Shown here: piece by piece, positions 1-7,327 of the stretch
Position numbering within the stretch: the stretch's first letter is position 1
Layout of the letters: each line of letters opens with the position of its first letter
Origin: Clostridia bacterium
GTDB taxonomy: Bacteria; Bacillota; Clostridia; UBA1381; UBA9506
Direction: 5' to 3'
DNA: 64,000 bases
Assembly (NCBI GenBank): GCA_017416855.1
Contig: JAFQAZ010000030.1
Coordinates: 1 to 64,000, forward strand
The notes under the pieces: generated by a model
What the model saw: only the letters and a program-made list of their open reading frames with translations
The model's database searches: none
Told to the model about the DNA's origin: nothing
Translations under genes and position numbers: made by a program

Positions 1-75
1 ATTCCGACTGTGTATTCGTTTCTGATATACAAAAATAAAAAATAAATTTTTAAAAAGCATTATATTCTATATGGA

Positions 76-102
76 TAAAAAGGCACGGATTTTCTCCGTG
101 CC
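76..102 (-). terminator. Intrinsic terminator, leftward
   Basis: GGCACGGA (82-89) pairs with TCCGTGCC (95-102) around a 5-base loop. Read on the minus strand the hairpin is followed by a run of T (plus-strand A at 77-81). It would end leftward transcription. The plus-strand side lacks a good T-run. Confidence 0.6.
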
Positions 103-113
103 GTAACTTTTAA

Positions 114-251
114 ATGTGTCAAATTTTAATATACAGTAACCAAAGAAAAGCAGAATTGTATTTGGACAAAAAATATCTGCGAGAATTAAAAAATATTCTT
201 GCAGAATTGTTCTCTACAGGCGAAATTGATAGAATTGACGAAATCAAGTGA
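114..251 (+). pseudogene. 45-codon ORF, probable gene remnant
   Basis: An open frame of 45 codons starts at ATG 114 and stops at TGA 249. The predicted peptide is rich in K, E and L and looks coding, with a helical run ending in GEIDRIDEIK. There is no clear ribosome site and no recognisable family. A second protein-like stretch in another frame (about 269-365, ending RHNYLKHKTMRRH) suggests both are pieces of one decayed gene. This is inference from composition only. Confidence 0.25.
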
Positions 252-440
252 TGCTAAAATGATGATGTAGCAGACGGAATCGTTAGAAACGGATACAACC
301 GTACGCGAAATTGATGCTCATTTCAGGCATAATTATTTGAAACACAAGACCATGCGCCGTCATTAGAAATATAATCTAAAATTACTAAAATTTGCTATTG
401 ATGCTCAAAAAAGTGAAGATTGCCGCTCTCGAATTTTGAC
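252..440. other. Non-coding or decayed stretch
   Basis: Between the 45-codon ORF and the tRNA terminator I see no intact gene. Short protein-like fragments in shifted frames are the only structure, consistent with a degraded coding sequence. Confidence 0.4.
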
Positions 441-473
441 AATAAAAAATGGCTCAAACCCAGTGTTTGAGCC
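441..473 (-). terminator. Terminator of the tRNA-Trp transcript
   Basis: GGCTCAAAC (451-459) and GTTTGAGCC (465-473) form a perfect 9-bp stem with a 5-base loop. On the minus strand it is followed by ATTTTTTATT (plus 441-450). It sits 8 bases beyond the CCA end of the tRNA gene, so it is the natural end of that transcript. Confidence 0.8.
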
Positions 474-481
474 AAATATAT

Positions 482-555
482 TGGCAGGGGTAGAAGGACT
501 CGAACCCTCAAGAACGGTTTTGGAGACCGGCATGTTACCATTACATCATACCCCT
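482..555 (-). tRNA. tRNA-Trp (anticodon CCA)
   Basis: Read on the minus strand, the acceptor 5' strand AGGGGTA (549-555) pairs fully with TACCCCT next to discriminator G and an encoded CCA (482-484). The D arm is ATGT/ACAT. The anticodon loop is CTCCAAA, giving anticodon CCA for tryptophan. The T arm is GAGGG/CCTTC around TTCGAGT. The outermost anticodon-stem pair (C27-T43) is mismatched, but the rest folds well. A promoter lies upstream at 678-706 and a terminator downstream at 441-473. Confidence 0.93.
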
Positions 556-605
556 AAAGAGCGCCATATTAAGTTTTATTATGCAGTATTTGCAACATAG
601 GGACA

Positions 606-647
606 CGGCTTTGGAGACCGGCATGTTACCATTACATCATACCCCTA
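606..647 (-). repeat. Duplicated 5' half of tRNA-Trp
   Basis: Positions 606-647 repeat 515-556 with one mismatch, at an offset of 91 bp. The copy holds the acceptor 5' strand, D arm and anticodon arm up to the anticodon loop, then diverges, so it cannot fold as a complete tRNA. It lies between the tRNA promoter and the full gene and would be transcribed first. Possible origins are a failed tandem duplication, an old integration footprint or an assembly artefact. Confidence 0.8.
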
Positions 648-677
648 TGATATGTGCTTGCTTTTTCACAATAAAAT

Positions 678-706
678 ATTATACACAACGACAGGTCATT
701 TGTCAA
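678..706 (-). promoter_or_regulatory. Consensus promoter of the tRNA-Trp transcript
   Basis: On the minus strand, TTGACA (plus 701-706) and TATAAT (plus 678-683) are separated by exactly 17 bp. Transcription would run through the tRNA half-copy and then the complete tRNA-Trp. Confidence 0.8.
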
Positions 707-749
707 GTGTTATCTGAAAAATAAAATAGAAAAAATCTTAAAAAATATG

Positions 750-778
750 TTGACAGAATGAATAAGGGATGATAAGAT
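750..778 (+). promoter_or_regulatory. Promoter of the epimerase-serine dehydratase operon
   Basis: TTGACA (750-755) and TAAGAT (773-778) with a 17-bp spacer lie 75 bp before the first gene. It is divergent from the tRNA-Trp promoter. The AT-rich leader ends in the ribosome site GGAGGG next to the start at 853. Confidence 0.7.
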
Positions 779-791
779 AACTATATAGTTA
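778..791. promoter_or_regulatory. 14-bp palindrome, candidate operator
   Basis: TAACTATATAGTTA is a perfect palindrome overlapping the last base of the -10 box, at the expected transcription start. Its place suggests a repressor site. The only repressor-type gene in the operon is the TetR-family protein at 4466-5080, and TetR proteins usually bind palindromes of this size. The pairing is inference. Confidence 0.45.
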
Positions 792-852
792 CTTACTTGG
801 ATTTTGTATCGCAAATACACTGTAAAAAAATTAATTTATGGAGGGAATTTGA

Positions 853-1869
853 ATGTGGACTGAGGAAAAACTGGATCAACTGTTAACAACCCCGTCTGAT
901 GCTTTGGTTGAGGACATGAAAAAAATTAAAGGCGATATTATGGTACTGGGTGCCGGCGGCAAAATGGGTCCCACCCTGTGTTTGTTAGCCAAAAATGCTA
1001 TCGAAAAGGCCGGCATTGAAAAGCGTGTGATTGCAGTATCCCGCTTCAGCGACCCCATTGCAACAGAACTGCTTCATAAAAATAATGTAGAAACCATCAG
1101 CTGCGACCTGTTGGATACCGAGAAACTGCGTCAGCTGCCGGAAGTGGAAAATGTTATTTATATGGCCGGCCGTAAATTCGGAACTGACGGTTCTGAATGG
1201 CAGACCTGGGCAATGAATGCCACCCTGCCTGCATTTGTGGCAGAAAAGTTCCAGAAGTCGAACATTGTTGTGTTCTCTTCCGGTAACATTTATCCTATTG
1301 TACCTATTCATACAGCAGGATGCTTAGAAAGTGACAAGACGGGCCCCGTTGGTGAATATACCATGAGCTGCCTGGCTCGTGAACGTGCCTTTGAATATGC
1401 GGCAAATCACTATGGCACCAAAATCTTTATGTACCGTTTGAACTATGCTGTTGACCTGCGTTACGGTGTGCTATATGATATGGCAGACAGAATTATGAAG
1501 GGCGAACCCATCAGCCTGACCACCCCTTGTTTAAACTGCATCTGGCAGGGTAGTGCCAACGAAATGGCTATCCGCGGTTTGCTCCATGCTTCTGCACCGG
1601 CTAAGATTATGAATGTAACCGGTCCTGAAACTGTTTCCATTAAAAAGGCGGCTACACTTTTGGGCGAATTCTTAGGCAAAGAACCTATTTTTGAAGGTGA
1701 ACCCAGCAATGATGCTTACTTAAGTGATGCATCTGAAGCTATGGAAGTTTTCGGTTATCCTGCTGTGCCCGTAAGAACCTTAATCCGTTGGCAGGCAGAA
1801 TGGGTGCTGGCTGGTGGTCGTGCTTTAGGCAAACCCACCCATTTTGAAGAAAGAAAAGGCAGTTATTAA
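853..1869 (+). CDS. NAD-dependent epimerase/dehydratase-like SDR protein
   Basis: 338 residues. A Rossmann fold begins near residue 28 with the dinucleotide motif GAGGKMG (33-39), and VFSSGNIYP near 140 matches the strand carrying the catalytic Ser of extended SDR epimerases. The catalytic Tyr is present (Tyr169), but the YxxxK lysine is replaced by Cys173, so classical hydride transfer may be altered or the protein may mainly bind nucleotide. The start has GGAGGG 6-11 bases upstream. It is first in an operon with a DapA-like aldolase, both serine dehydratase subunits, a TetR regulator and a Gfo/Idh/MocA oxidoreductase. That suggests catabolism of a sugar acid or amino-acid derivative to pyruvate; the substrate is unknown. 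Confidence 0.75.
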   Translation: MWTEEKLDQLLTTPSDALVEDMKKIKGDIMVLGAGGKMGPTLCLLAKNAIEKAGIEKRVIAVSRFSDPIATELLHKNNVETISCDLLDTEKLRQLPEVENVIYMAGRKFGTDGSEWQTWAMNATLPAFVAEKFQKSNIVVFSSGNIYPIVPIHTAGCLESDKTGPVGEYTMSCLARERAFEYAANHYGTKIFMYRLNYAVDLRYGVLYDMADRIMKGEPISLTTPCLNCIWQGSANEMAIRGLLHASAPAKIMNVTGPETVSIKKAATLLGEFLGKEPIFEGEPSNDAYLSDASEAMEVFGYPAVPVRTLIRWQAEWVLAGGRALGKPTHFEERKGSY

Positions 1870-1894
1870 TTCATATTATAAAGGAGAATTTACC

Positions 1895-2947
1895 ATGGAC
1901 AGACATGAAAAAGCTTTAGCTATATTAAAAGCCGGTACCGTTATTCCGGCAACCCCTTTGGCACTCACAGAAAACAGACAATTTGATGAAAAACAGCAGC
2001 GGTTTTTAACCCGTTATTATTTAGAAGCAGGTTCCGGTGGTATTGCAACAGCTGTACACAGCACTCAGTTTGAAATCCGTGACCCTGAGGTTAATCTGTT
2101 TGAAACAGTTATTGCAACTGTTTCCGATGAAATTGACCGTTATGAAGCAGAAACCGGCAAGACCATTGTTAAAATCTGCGGTGTTTGTGGCAAGGTAGAG
2201 CAGGCTCTTTCAGAAGTGGCTGTTGCTAAAAAATACGGTTACGATGCTGTGCTCTTATCCCCCGGCGGCTTAAAGGATTTAACCGAAGATGAAATGATTG
2301 AGCGTACCCGTAAGGTTGCCGCAGAAATGCCCGTTATCGGTTTCTATCTGCAGCCTTCTGTTGGTGGCCGTTTGTTCTCCTATTCTTATTGGGAACAGCT
2401 TTGTGAAATCCCCAATGTGGTGGCGATTAAGTGTGCACCCTTCAACCGTTATTTAACCAACGATGTGGTTCGTGCTTGTGCACTTTCTTCCCGTTGCGAT
2501 GAAATTACGTTATATACCGGTAACGATGACAACATTGTGGTTGACCTTTTGACTGATTACACATTTACCAAAAATGGCAAAACTGTAACCAAGCGTTTTA
2601 TGGGCGGTCTGTTGGGTCATTGGTGTGTATGGACACAGAAGGTAGTGGAAATGTTCCCCAAACTGCAGGGACAGAAGGCAACGCCGGAACTGCTTACCCT
2701 GGCAGCTGAAATTACCGATGCCAATGGTGTTGTATTCGACTTTGCCAATGGCTTTGCCGGATGTATTCCCGGCATCCACGAAATTCTGCGCCGTCAGGGG
2801 CTTTTAAAGGGCATCTGGTGCCTGAACCCCAACGAAGTGTTATCTCCCGGTCAGGCAGAAGAGATTGATAGAATTTATGAAATGTATCCTCACTTAACTG
2901 ACGATGCGTTTGTTAAGGAGTATATTAAACGTCATGAATGTGTTTGA
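1895..2947 (+). CDS. Dihydrodipicolinate synthase-family aldolase (DapA-like)
   Basis: 350 residues from ATG 1895, chosen because AAGGAG lies 9 bases upstream; a longer frame from 1844 would overlap the previous gene. The class I aldolase barrel shows the Schiff-base lysine in VVAIK (Lys179) and the conserved Tyr in FYLQPSVGG (Tyr151). It lacks the exact substrate-site residues expected of true DHDPS, and at 350 residues it is longer than the usual 290-300. It is more likely a catabolic aldolase or lyase of the N-acetylneuraminate lyase/keto-acid aldolase superfamily. Its end overlaps the sdaAB start by 14 bases, showing translational coupling. Product pyruvate or a keto acid is inference from context. 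Confidence 0.75.
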   Translation: MDRHEKALAILKAGTVIPATPLALTENRQFDEKQQRFLTRYYLEAGSGGIATAVHSTQFEIRDPEVNLFETVIATVSDEIDRYEAETGKTIVKICGVCGKVEQALSEVAVAKKYGYDAVLLSPGGLKDLTEDEMIERTRKVAAEMPVIGFYLQPSVGGRLFSYSYWEQLCEIPNVVAIKCAPFNRYLTNDVVRACALSSRCDEITLYTGNDDNIVVDLLTDYTFTKNGKTVTKRFMGGLLGHWCVWTQKVVEMFPKLQGQKATPELLTLAAEITDANGVVFDFANGFAGCIPGIHEILRRQGLLKGIWCLNPNEVLSPGQAEEIDRIYEMYPHLTDDAFVKEYIKRHECV

Positions 2948-3599
2948 TATTATAGGTCCTTCAATGATTGGTCCGTCCAGTTCCCACACGGCCGGTGCTT
3001 CGCGCGCCGGCCTTGTGGCAAGACGGCTTTTGGGCGCTGAACCTGTCCGGGCACATATTACCTTATATGGTTCTTTTGCGCAGACTTATGCCGGTCACGG
3101 GGCTGATCGCGCCATCATTGGCGGTCTTTTAGGATTTTCTTTAGATGATGCCCGCCTGCGCGACAGTTTTTCATACGCCGAAAAAGCCGGTCTTAGCTTT
3201 GTATTTGAAACCTCCGACGAAGAAATGGGTCATCCCAACACCTCTAAAATTGAACTGTGGGATGCAGAAAACGGTCACGTTTGCGTGGTGGTTCGTTCTG
3301 TGGGCGGCGGAGTGGTAAATGTTGTGGAGATTAACGGCGGAGAAGTTATGTTTTCTGCCGAGTATGACACAACGGTTATTTTTAATGCCGATAAGCCCGG
3401 CACCGTTGCACAGATTTCGGCTGTTTTTGCAGAAAATGAAATTAACATTGCCTTTATGCGTGTTTTCAGAAAATTTGAAGGAAAGGACGCGATTATGGTG
3501 ATTGAAACCGACCAGAAGGTGAACAAGGCGGTGCTGGATAAGCTCCGGTCTTCCAAAAATATTCTCAAGGTCATCACCATACCGCCACTAAGCGTATGA
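2934..3599 (+). CDS. sdaAB: L-serine dehydratase, iron-sulfur-dependent, beta subunit
   Basis: 221 residues from ATG 2934, placed behind AAGGAG at 2915-2920 inside the end of the preceding gene. The N-terminal signature IGPSSSHTAGA (12-22) is typical of the beta chain of two-subunit [4Fe-4S] L-serine deaminases. The C-terminal 70 residues form an ACT-type regulatory domain (start near FNADKPGTVAQI). With the alpha chain it converts L-serine to pyruvate and ammonia in the cytoplasm. The stop overlaps the sdaAA start (ATGA at 3596), so both chains are made together. Confidence 0.93.
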   Translation: MNVFDIIGPSMIGPSSSHTAGASRAGLVARRLLGAEPVRAHITLYGSFAQTYAGHGADRAIIGGLLGFSLDDARLRDSFSYAEKAGLSFVFETSDEEMGHPNTSKIELWDAENGHVCVVVRSVGGGVVNVVEINGGEVMFSAEYDTTVIFNADKPGTVAQISAVFAENEINIAFMRVFRKFEGKDAIMVIETDQKVNKAVLDKLRSSKNILKVITIPPLSV

Positions 3600-4465
3600 T
3601 AGAAGAATTAAAATCTTTAGATGAACTGGTGGCCGAAGCAGAAAAGCAAGGAAAAACGATTTCTGCGTTAACCTTGGAATTGCAGGCGGCTTCAATGAAA
3701 ACCACCCAAGAGGCATTAACCCAAAAAATGCACGAAACTCTTTTGATTATGCGGCAGTCGGCGGAAAATGGCATGCTGGAGACAGCATCCCCCAGTGGAC
3801 TTTCCGGTGGTGTGGCAAAGAAGATGGCAGAAAGCCAAGCCGGCTTGTTGGGCGATGTGGCACAAAAAGCCGTTACCTATGCTTTGGCTATTGCGGAGCA
3901 TAATGCCTGCATGGGTAAGATTATTGCAGCACCCACGGCAGGTTCCTGCGGTATTTTGCCTGGTATTTTGCTGGCCTTAGGTGAATGTAAAGACCTTTCA
4001 GATGATGAACTGGTTCGGGGTCTTTTTAATGCCGGTGCTGTGGGTATGGTCATTGCTCAGAACGCCAGTCTTTCCGGTGCACAGGGCGGTTGTGCCGCCG
4101 AGTGCGGCAGTGCCGGTGCTATGGCAGCCTGTGCTGTGACGGAACTGCTGGGAGGAACACCCACACAGTGTGCACACGCTTGTGCTATTGCCATTAAAGC
4201 TATTATGGGGCTTGTGTGTGATCCGGTGGCCGGTTTGGTGGAGGTGCCTTGTGTGAAGCGCAATGCTACTGGTGCTGCCATTGCATTAACAGCAGCAGAA
4301 ATGGCACTAGCCGGTATTGAAAGTGCACTTCCGGCTGATCAGGTGATTGGCGCTATGAAAAGTGTTGGCTGTATGATGCATGAATCTCTGCGCGAAACCT
4401 CACAAGGGGGATTAGCGGCCACCAAAACGGCCCGTGAGATTGAAAAGCGGTTAAGGAGCAAGTAA
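3596..4465 (+). CDS. sdaAA: L-serine dehydratase, iron-sulfur-dependent, alpha subunit
   Basis: 289 residues, normal for the alpha chain. It holds the cluster and active-site region: AAPTAGSCGILPG near 120, a glycine- and cysteine-rich segment (GGCAAECGSAGAMAAC) near 165, and CDPVAGLVEVPC near 210. These cysteines are expected ligands of the oxygen-sensitive [4Fe-4S] cluster. It acts with SdaAB to deaminate serine to pyruvate. In this operon it may serve the last step of a pathway that releases serine, or act on a related hydroxy-amino acid. It ends directly against the TetR start (TAA then ATG at 4466). Confidence 0.93.
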   Translation: MIEELKSLDELVAEAEKQGKTISALTLELQAASMKTTQEALTQKMHETLLIMRQSAENGMLETASPSGLSGGVAKKMAESQAGLLGDVAQKAVTYALAIAEHNACMGKIIAAPTAGSCGILPGILLALGECKDLSDDELVRGLFNAGAVGMVIAQNASLSGAQGGCAAECGSAGAMAACAVTELLGGTPTQCAHACAIAIKAIMGLVCDPVAGLVEVPCVKRNATGAAIALTAAEMALAGIESALPADQVIGAMKSVGCMMHESLRETSQGGLAATKTAREIEKRLRSK

Positions 4466-5080
4466 ATGAAACGTTCGGAAATTACCAAACAAAAAATATT
4501 AGCAGCAGCGGAAAAAGCCTTTGCCGAAAAAGGTCTTTATGGTGCCCGGGTAGATGATATTGCAGAGCAATCTGGTGCCAACAAGCGGATGATTTATGCT
4601 TATTTCGGTAGTAAAGAAAAGCTTTATGTAGCGGTTTTGGAGCGGGTATACAGCCGTATAGCCGAAAGTGAAAAAGAACTGTTAAACAAAGAAACCGATT
4701 GCGTGGAGGCTATTCGCCGCATTATCCGTCATTCCTTTGACTTTTTATATGAAGACCCCAGTTTTGTGAAAATGGTTATGTGGGAAAATTTAAATCAGGG
4801 TCAGTTTTTAAAGGAATCGGAAGCACCGCAGGCTAAAGGCATCTCTGTTGAACTGCTCAGAAAGGTGCTTCGGCAGGGCATAGAGCAGGGGATATTCCGC
4901 GAGAGTGTGGATATAGAGGAGCTGATTGTGTCTATTAATATGTTCTGCTTTTCTTATTTTTCAAATATTTATACCATGGGGCAGATTATGCAGACGGAAT
5001 TTTCCGGCCGCGCAGAGTTGGATAAGCGCTGCGAACATATAACAGATATTATTTTGCAATACATTGTGAAGGAGCAATAA
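4466..5080 (+). CDS. TetR/AcrR-family transcriptional regulator
   Basis: 204 residues. The N-terminal helix-turn-helix spans about residues 8-50 (KILAAAEKAFAEKGLYGARV through MIYAYFGSKEKLY), the classical TetR_N signature. The remaining helices would bind a ligand and dimerise. The gene starts with no gap after sdaAA, so it is made as part of the operon it probably controls. A palindrome at the operon promoter (778-791) is a candidate operator. The inducer is unknown. Confidence 0.88.
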   Translation: MKRSEITKQKILAAAEKAFAEKGLYGARVDDIAEQSGANKRMIYAYFGSKEKLYVAVLERVYSRIAESEKELLNKETDCVEAIRRIIRHSFDFLYEDPSFVKMVMWENLNQGQFLKESEAPQAKGISVELLRKVLRQGIEQGIFRESVDIEELIVSINMFCFSYFSNIYTMGQIMQTEFSGRAELDKRCEHITDIILQYIVKEQ

Positions 5081-5081
5081 T

Positions 5082-5942
5082 ATGATTCGTATTGGTATGA
5101 TTGGTTCAGATGGCGGTGTACAGTCCGGACACGCTATTGGATTGTGCCGCATTTTAAATAATGGGAATCACCCGGATGTAACCATTACCGGCATTTTTGG
5201 TGATAATGAAGAGGAAACCCGCGCCATAGCCGAGGAACAAAACATTCCTTTTATTGCCAAAACACCGGAAGAGCTTGTGGGTAAAGTGGATGCGGTGATG
5301 ATTATGCCCCGAGATGGTGGCAAGCATTTGGCTTATGCAAAGCCTTTTTTAGAGGCGGGCATCCCTATGTTTGTGGATAAGCCCTTTACCTGTTCGGTAC
5401 ATGATGCTGAGGAATTTGTGGCTTTGGCTCAAAAAAGCGGTTCCCTCCTTTGCGGAGGCAGTTATGTAAAATACGCCTCGGTGCTTGCTGAAATCAGGGA
5501 GCAGGTGGATACAACAGAGGAAATGATTATGTCCGGCTATGTTTCCTTTCCCATTCAACTGCAAAGTCCTCACGGTGGAATGCATTTTTATTCCCATCAC
5601 ATCATCGGCTGTATGTTAAAAGCCTTTGGTCACGATGTTGAAGCTGTTTCCGCTTCTTTGGTTAACGGCAAGCTGGTAGCTATTGCCCATTATAAAAAGT
5701 TCCCAGTGATTATGAACTATGCTTCATCTTATAGCGGTTTGCATGCCGGCGTTTATTTTGACATCAGCCCGGCCATTATGAAGCCGTTGGACTATGAAGG
5801 TTATGACGAAAAACAATGTGACTTGTTTTTGGATATGGTTCGCACCGGCAAGGGTGATGAAACAGAAGAGCTTTTGCTTTCGGTTAAAATCAGTTGTGCG
5901 GTGGAAGAGGCAATGAAGACAGGAAAAACAATAAGGTTATAA
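5082..5942 (+). CDS. Gfo/Idh/MocA-family oxidoreductase
   Basis: 286 residues. The N-terminal Rossmann fold starts with IRIGMIGSDGG (2-12), and FVDKPF near residue 98 matches the conserved (E/D)KP nucleotide-binding motif of this family. The C-terminal alpha/beta domain carries the substrate; SPHGGMHFYSHH near residue 166 may hold catalytic histidines. At 286 residues it is shorter than the usual 330-380. It starts 2 bases after the TetR stop and is the last gene before a strong terminator, so it is the sixth member of the operon. The likely role is NAD(P)-dependent oxidation of the pathway's substrate or an intermediate. Confidence 0.82.
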   Translation: MIRIGMIGSDGGVQSGHAIGLCRILNNGNHPDVTITGIFGDNEEETRAIAEEQNIPFIAKTPEELVGKVDAVMIMPRDGGKHLAYAKPFLEAGIPMFVDKPFTCSVHDAEEFVALAQKSGSLLCGGSYVKYASVLAEIREQVDTTEEMIMSGYVSFPIQLQSPHGGMHFYSHHIIGCMLKAFGHDVEAVSASLVNGKLVAIAHYKKFPVIMNYASSYSGLHAGVYFDISPAIMKPLDYEGYDEKQCDLFLDMVRTGKGDETEELLLSVKISCAVEEAMKTGKTIRL

Positions 5943-5945
5943 TAT

Positions 5946-5976
5946 AAAACCCGTTATGCAATGCATAACGGGTTTT
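5946..5976. terminator. Bidirectional terminator
   Basis: AAAACCCGTTAT and ATAACGGGTTTT form a perfect 12-bp stem with a 7-base loop. A/T runs on both sides suit it to both the rightward operon and the convergent XRE gene. Confidence 0.88.
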
Positions 5977-5989
5977 ATATTATAACAAA

Positions 5990-6247
5990 CTATTCATCTT
6001 CCTTTTGGTCGGGGAACAGAGAATCAATACTGACATTCAGAATTTTTGCAGCGGCAAAAACTTCTTTATCTGTGGCAATACGGATTTGCCCCTCTAATTT
6101 TGAATAACTGGTGGGGTTGATGTTGCAACCCATGATTTGCATTCTGGATATAAATTCATTTTGTTTGATGCCTTTTTCTAATCTTAATTTTTCAATGGTT
6201 TTGCCAACAATGTTACAATTTCCATATTCTTTTTTTCTAATTTTCAT
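5990..6247 (-). CDS. XRE-family (Cro/CI-type) HTH regulator
   Basis: 85 residues from ATG 6247; an in-frame ATG at 6268 gives 92 residues but has no ribosome site, while AAAGG lies 12 bases before 6247. A helix-turn-helix of the HTH_3 type spans roughly residues 10-65 (TIEKLRLEKGIKQNEF, then TSYSKLEG). It binds DNA as a dimer. Two near-identical inverted repeats sit just upstream (6271-6287 and 6311-6327), the arrangement of an autoregulated repressor. No partner gene is adjacent, so it may act only on itself or elsewhere. Confidence 0.82.
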   Translation of the reverse strand: MKIRKKEYGNCNIVGKTIEKLRLEKGIKQNEFISRMQIMGCNINPTSYSKLEGQIRIATDKEVFAAAKILNVSIDSLFPDQKEDE

Positions 6248-6270
6248 AACGATCAAATACCTTTGCATAA

Positions 6271-6287
6271 AATTCTATATTAGAATT
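6271..6287. promoter_or_regulatory. Operator 1 of the XRE gene
   Basis: AATTCTA, 3 bases, TAGAATT: a perfect inverted repeat immediately upstream of the XRE coding region. It overlaps a minus-strand TATAAT-like box (plus 6285-6290). Confidence 0.65.
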
Positions 6288-6310
6288 ATATGCAATTTTA
6301 CTATTGACAT

Positions 6311-6327
6311 AATTCTGTAAAAGAATT
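6311..6327. promoter_or_regulatory. Operator 2 of the XRE gene
   Basis: AATTCT, 5 bases, AGAATT, with outer arms identical to operator 1 and a centre-to-centre distance of 40 bp. Two operators on about the same face of the helix suggest cooperative repression. Confidence 0.6.
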
Positions 6328-6420
6328 AAAATTAAATTAATTACAATATATACGAAGATGCTGCAGAGACTTTTTGCGTTTTATGATTGAGAAATATATT
6401 GTATACTAAATGCGTGGAAA

Positions 6421-6835
6421 ATCGCCGTTGCGTTTCAAATTCCAATAAAATCCCCGCGAAAGTTTTGCAAAATCATCGTAAAACAAGCTGTTTCAGTTTC
6501 CTTTGCTGACAGCTTGTTTTAGCGCTCTGGAGGCATAAGTTGCCGACTGTGCGCGACGATAAGATTTTGCAAAAATAAGCGGTTGGATTTTTAGAATTTA
6601 AACGCCTGGCGCGGCAGGGGATTCGTAAAGGGGATGAGCGGTCATCCCCTTTACATAAAAGCCAATAAGATTAAGAGAGGCTTTAACTTTCTGCCTAACC
6701 GCAACATTTATTATCTATGTCCTGCCGGACGGGCCTACTTTTGATTGCAAAAGTAGCAAAACGAAGGGGGGATTTCGATTTCCCCCCTTCAACCCCCTTA
6801 AATCGACACAGGGGCTCTGCCCCTGGACCCCACGA
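6421..6835. repeat. Composite palindromic repeat region
   Basis: This gene-free stretch holds at least five strong hairpins: 6480-6520 (12-bp stem), 6625-6654 (13 bp, loop GCGG), 6735-6756 (9 bp), 6763-6790 (10 bp, G6/C6) and 6809-6825 (7 bp). In addition, 6430-6480 and 6550-6605 are imperfect inverted copies of each other (TTTTGCAAAATCATCG against CGATAAGATTTTGCAAAA, with further matches outside), giving a long stem of about 180 bp. No ORF is convincing. It may be a MITE-like or REP-like dispersed repeat, or a structured RNA. Confidence 0.6.
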
Positions 6836-6897
6836 TTGCCGGAAGGATAATGATTGCATCAAAATCGCTATGAATCTATGTTACTTAGGAGGCGCTT

Positions 6898-7281
6898 ATG
6901 TTATTTGGTAAACAGAAAGAAACGCTCAAGGTTGTTATTGGCGGTTGTCGGGACTTTTATGATTATGAGTTTTTTAAGGTGAAAGTGGATGCATATTTAG
7001 AAACGGTGAAAGATAAAGAGATTACCATTCTTTCCGGTCATTGCTCCGGTGTTGATCAAATGGCAGAGCGTTATGCCAAAGAACGACATATAAAGCTGCT
7101 TATTTTTCCGGCTGAATGGAATCTGTACGGTCGCTCTGCCGGCCCCATACGAAATGAAAAGATGGTTCAGCAGTCAGATGCGGTGATTGCCTTCTGGGAT
7201 GGAAAATCCAGAGGCACCAAGAGCCTGATTTCTTTAGCAACCAAACACGACAGAAATTTAGAGGTTGTGCCTATACAGTAA
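6898..7281 (+). CDS. DUF2493-like (SLOG superfamily) protein
   Basis: 127 residues. Conserved blocks are VIGGCRDFYDY (near 15), SGHCSGVDQMAERYA (near 47), FPAEWNLYGRSAGPIRNEKM (near 75) and WDGKSRGTKS (near 100). These match the YspA/DUF2493 group of Rossmann-like SLOG domains, thought to bind nucleotides or nucleotide-derived ligands; the function is not established. TTAGGAGG lies 7 bases before the ATG. Nothing neighbouring suggests a pathway. It stands between the palindromic repeat and the pot leader RNA. Confidence 0.78.
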   Translation: MLFGKQKETLKVVIGGCRDFYDYEFFKVKVDAYLETVKDKEITILSGHCSGVDQMAERYAKERHIKLLIFPAEWNLYGRSAGPIRNEKMVQQSDAVIAFWDGKSRGTKSLISLATKHDRNLEVVPIQ

Positions 7282-7292
7282 GGCAAAAACAC

Positions 7293-7321
7293 TTGACAAA
7301 GAGTGAAAAGTGTGCTATAAT
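7293..7321 (+). promoter_or_regulatory. Perfect consensus promoter with extended -10
   Basis: TTGACA (7293-7298), a 17-bp spacer and TATAAT (7316-7321), with TG one base before the -10. It should be among the strongest promoters in the window and drives the leader RNA ahead of potA. Confidence 0.88.
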
Positions 7322-7327
7322 TTGTCA

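Noticed and set aside
606-647. Second tRNA gene
   Set aside because: It lacks the variable region, T arm and acceptor 3' strand; only the 5' half is present.
482-706. tRNA-Trp as attachment site of the 46-kb element
   Set aside because: The element ends are defined by the cotJC halves and it encodes a serine, not tyrosine, recombinase. The tRNA half-copy is 14 kb away.
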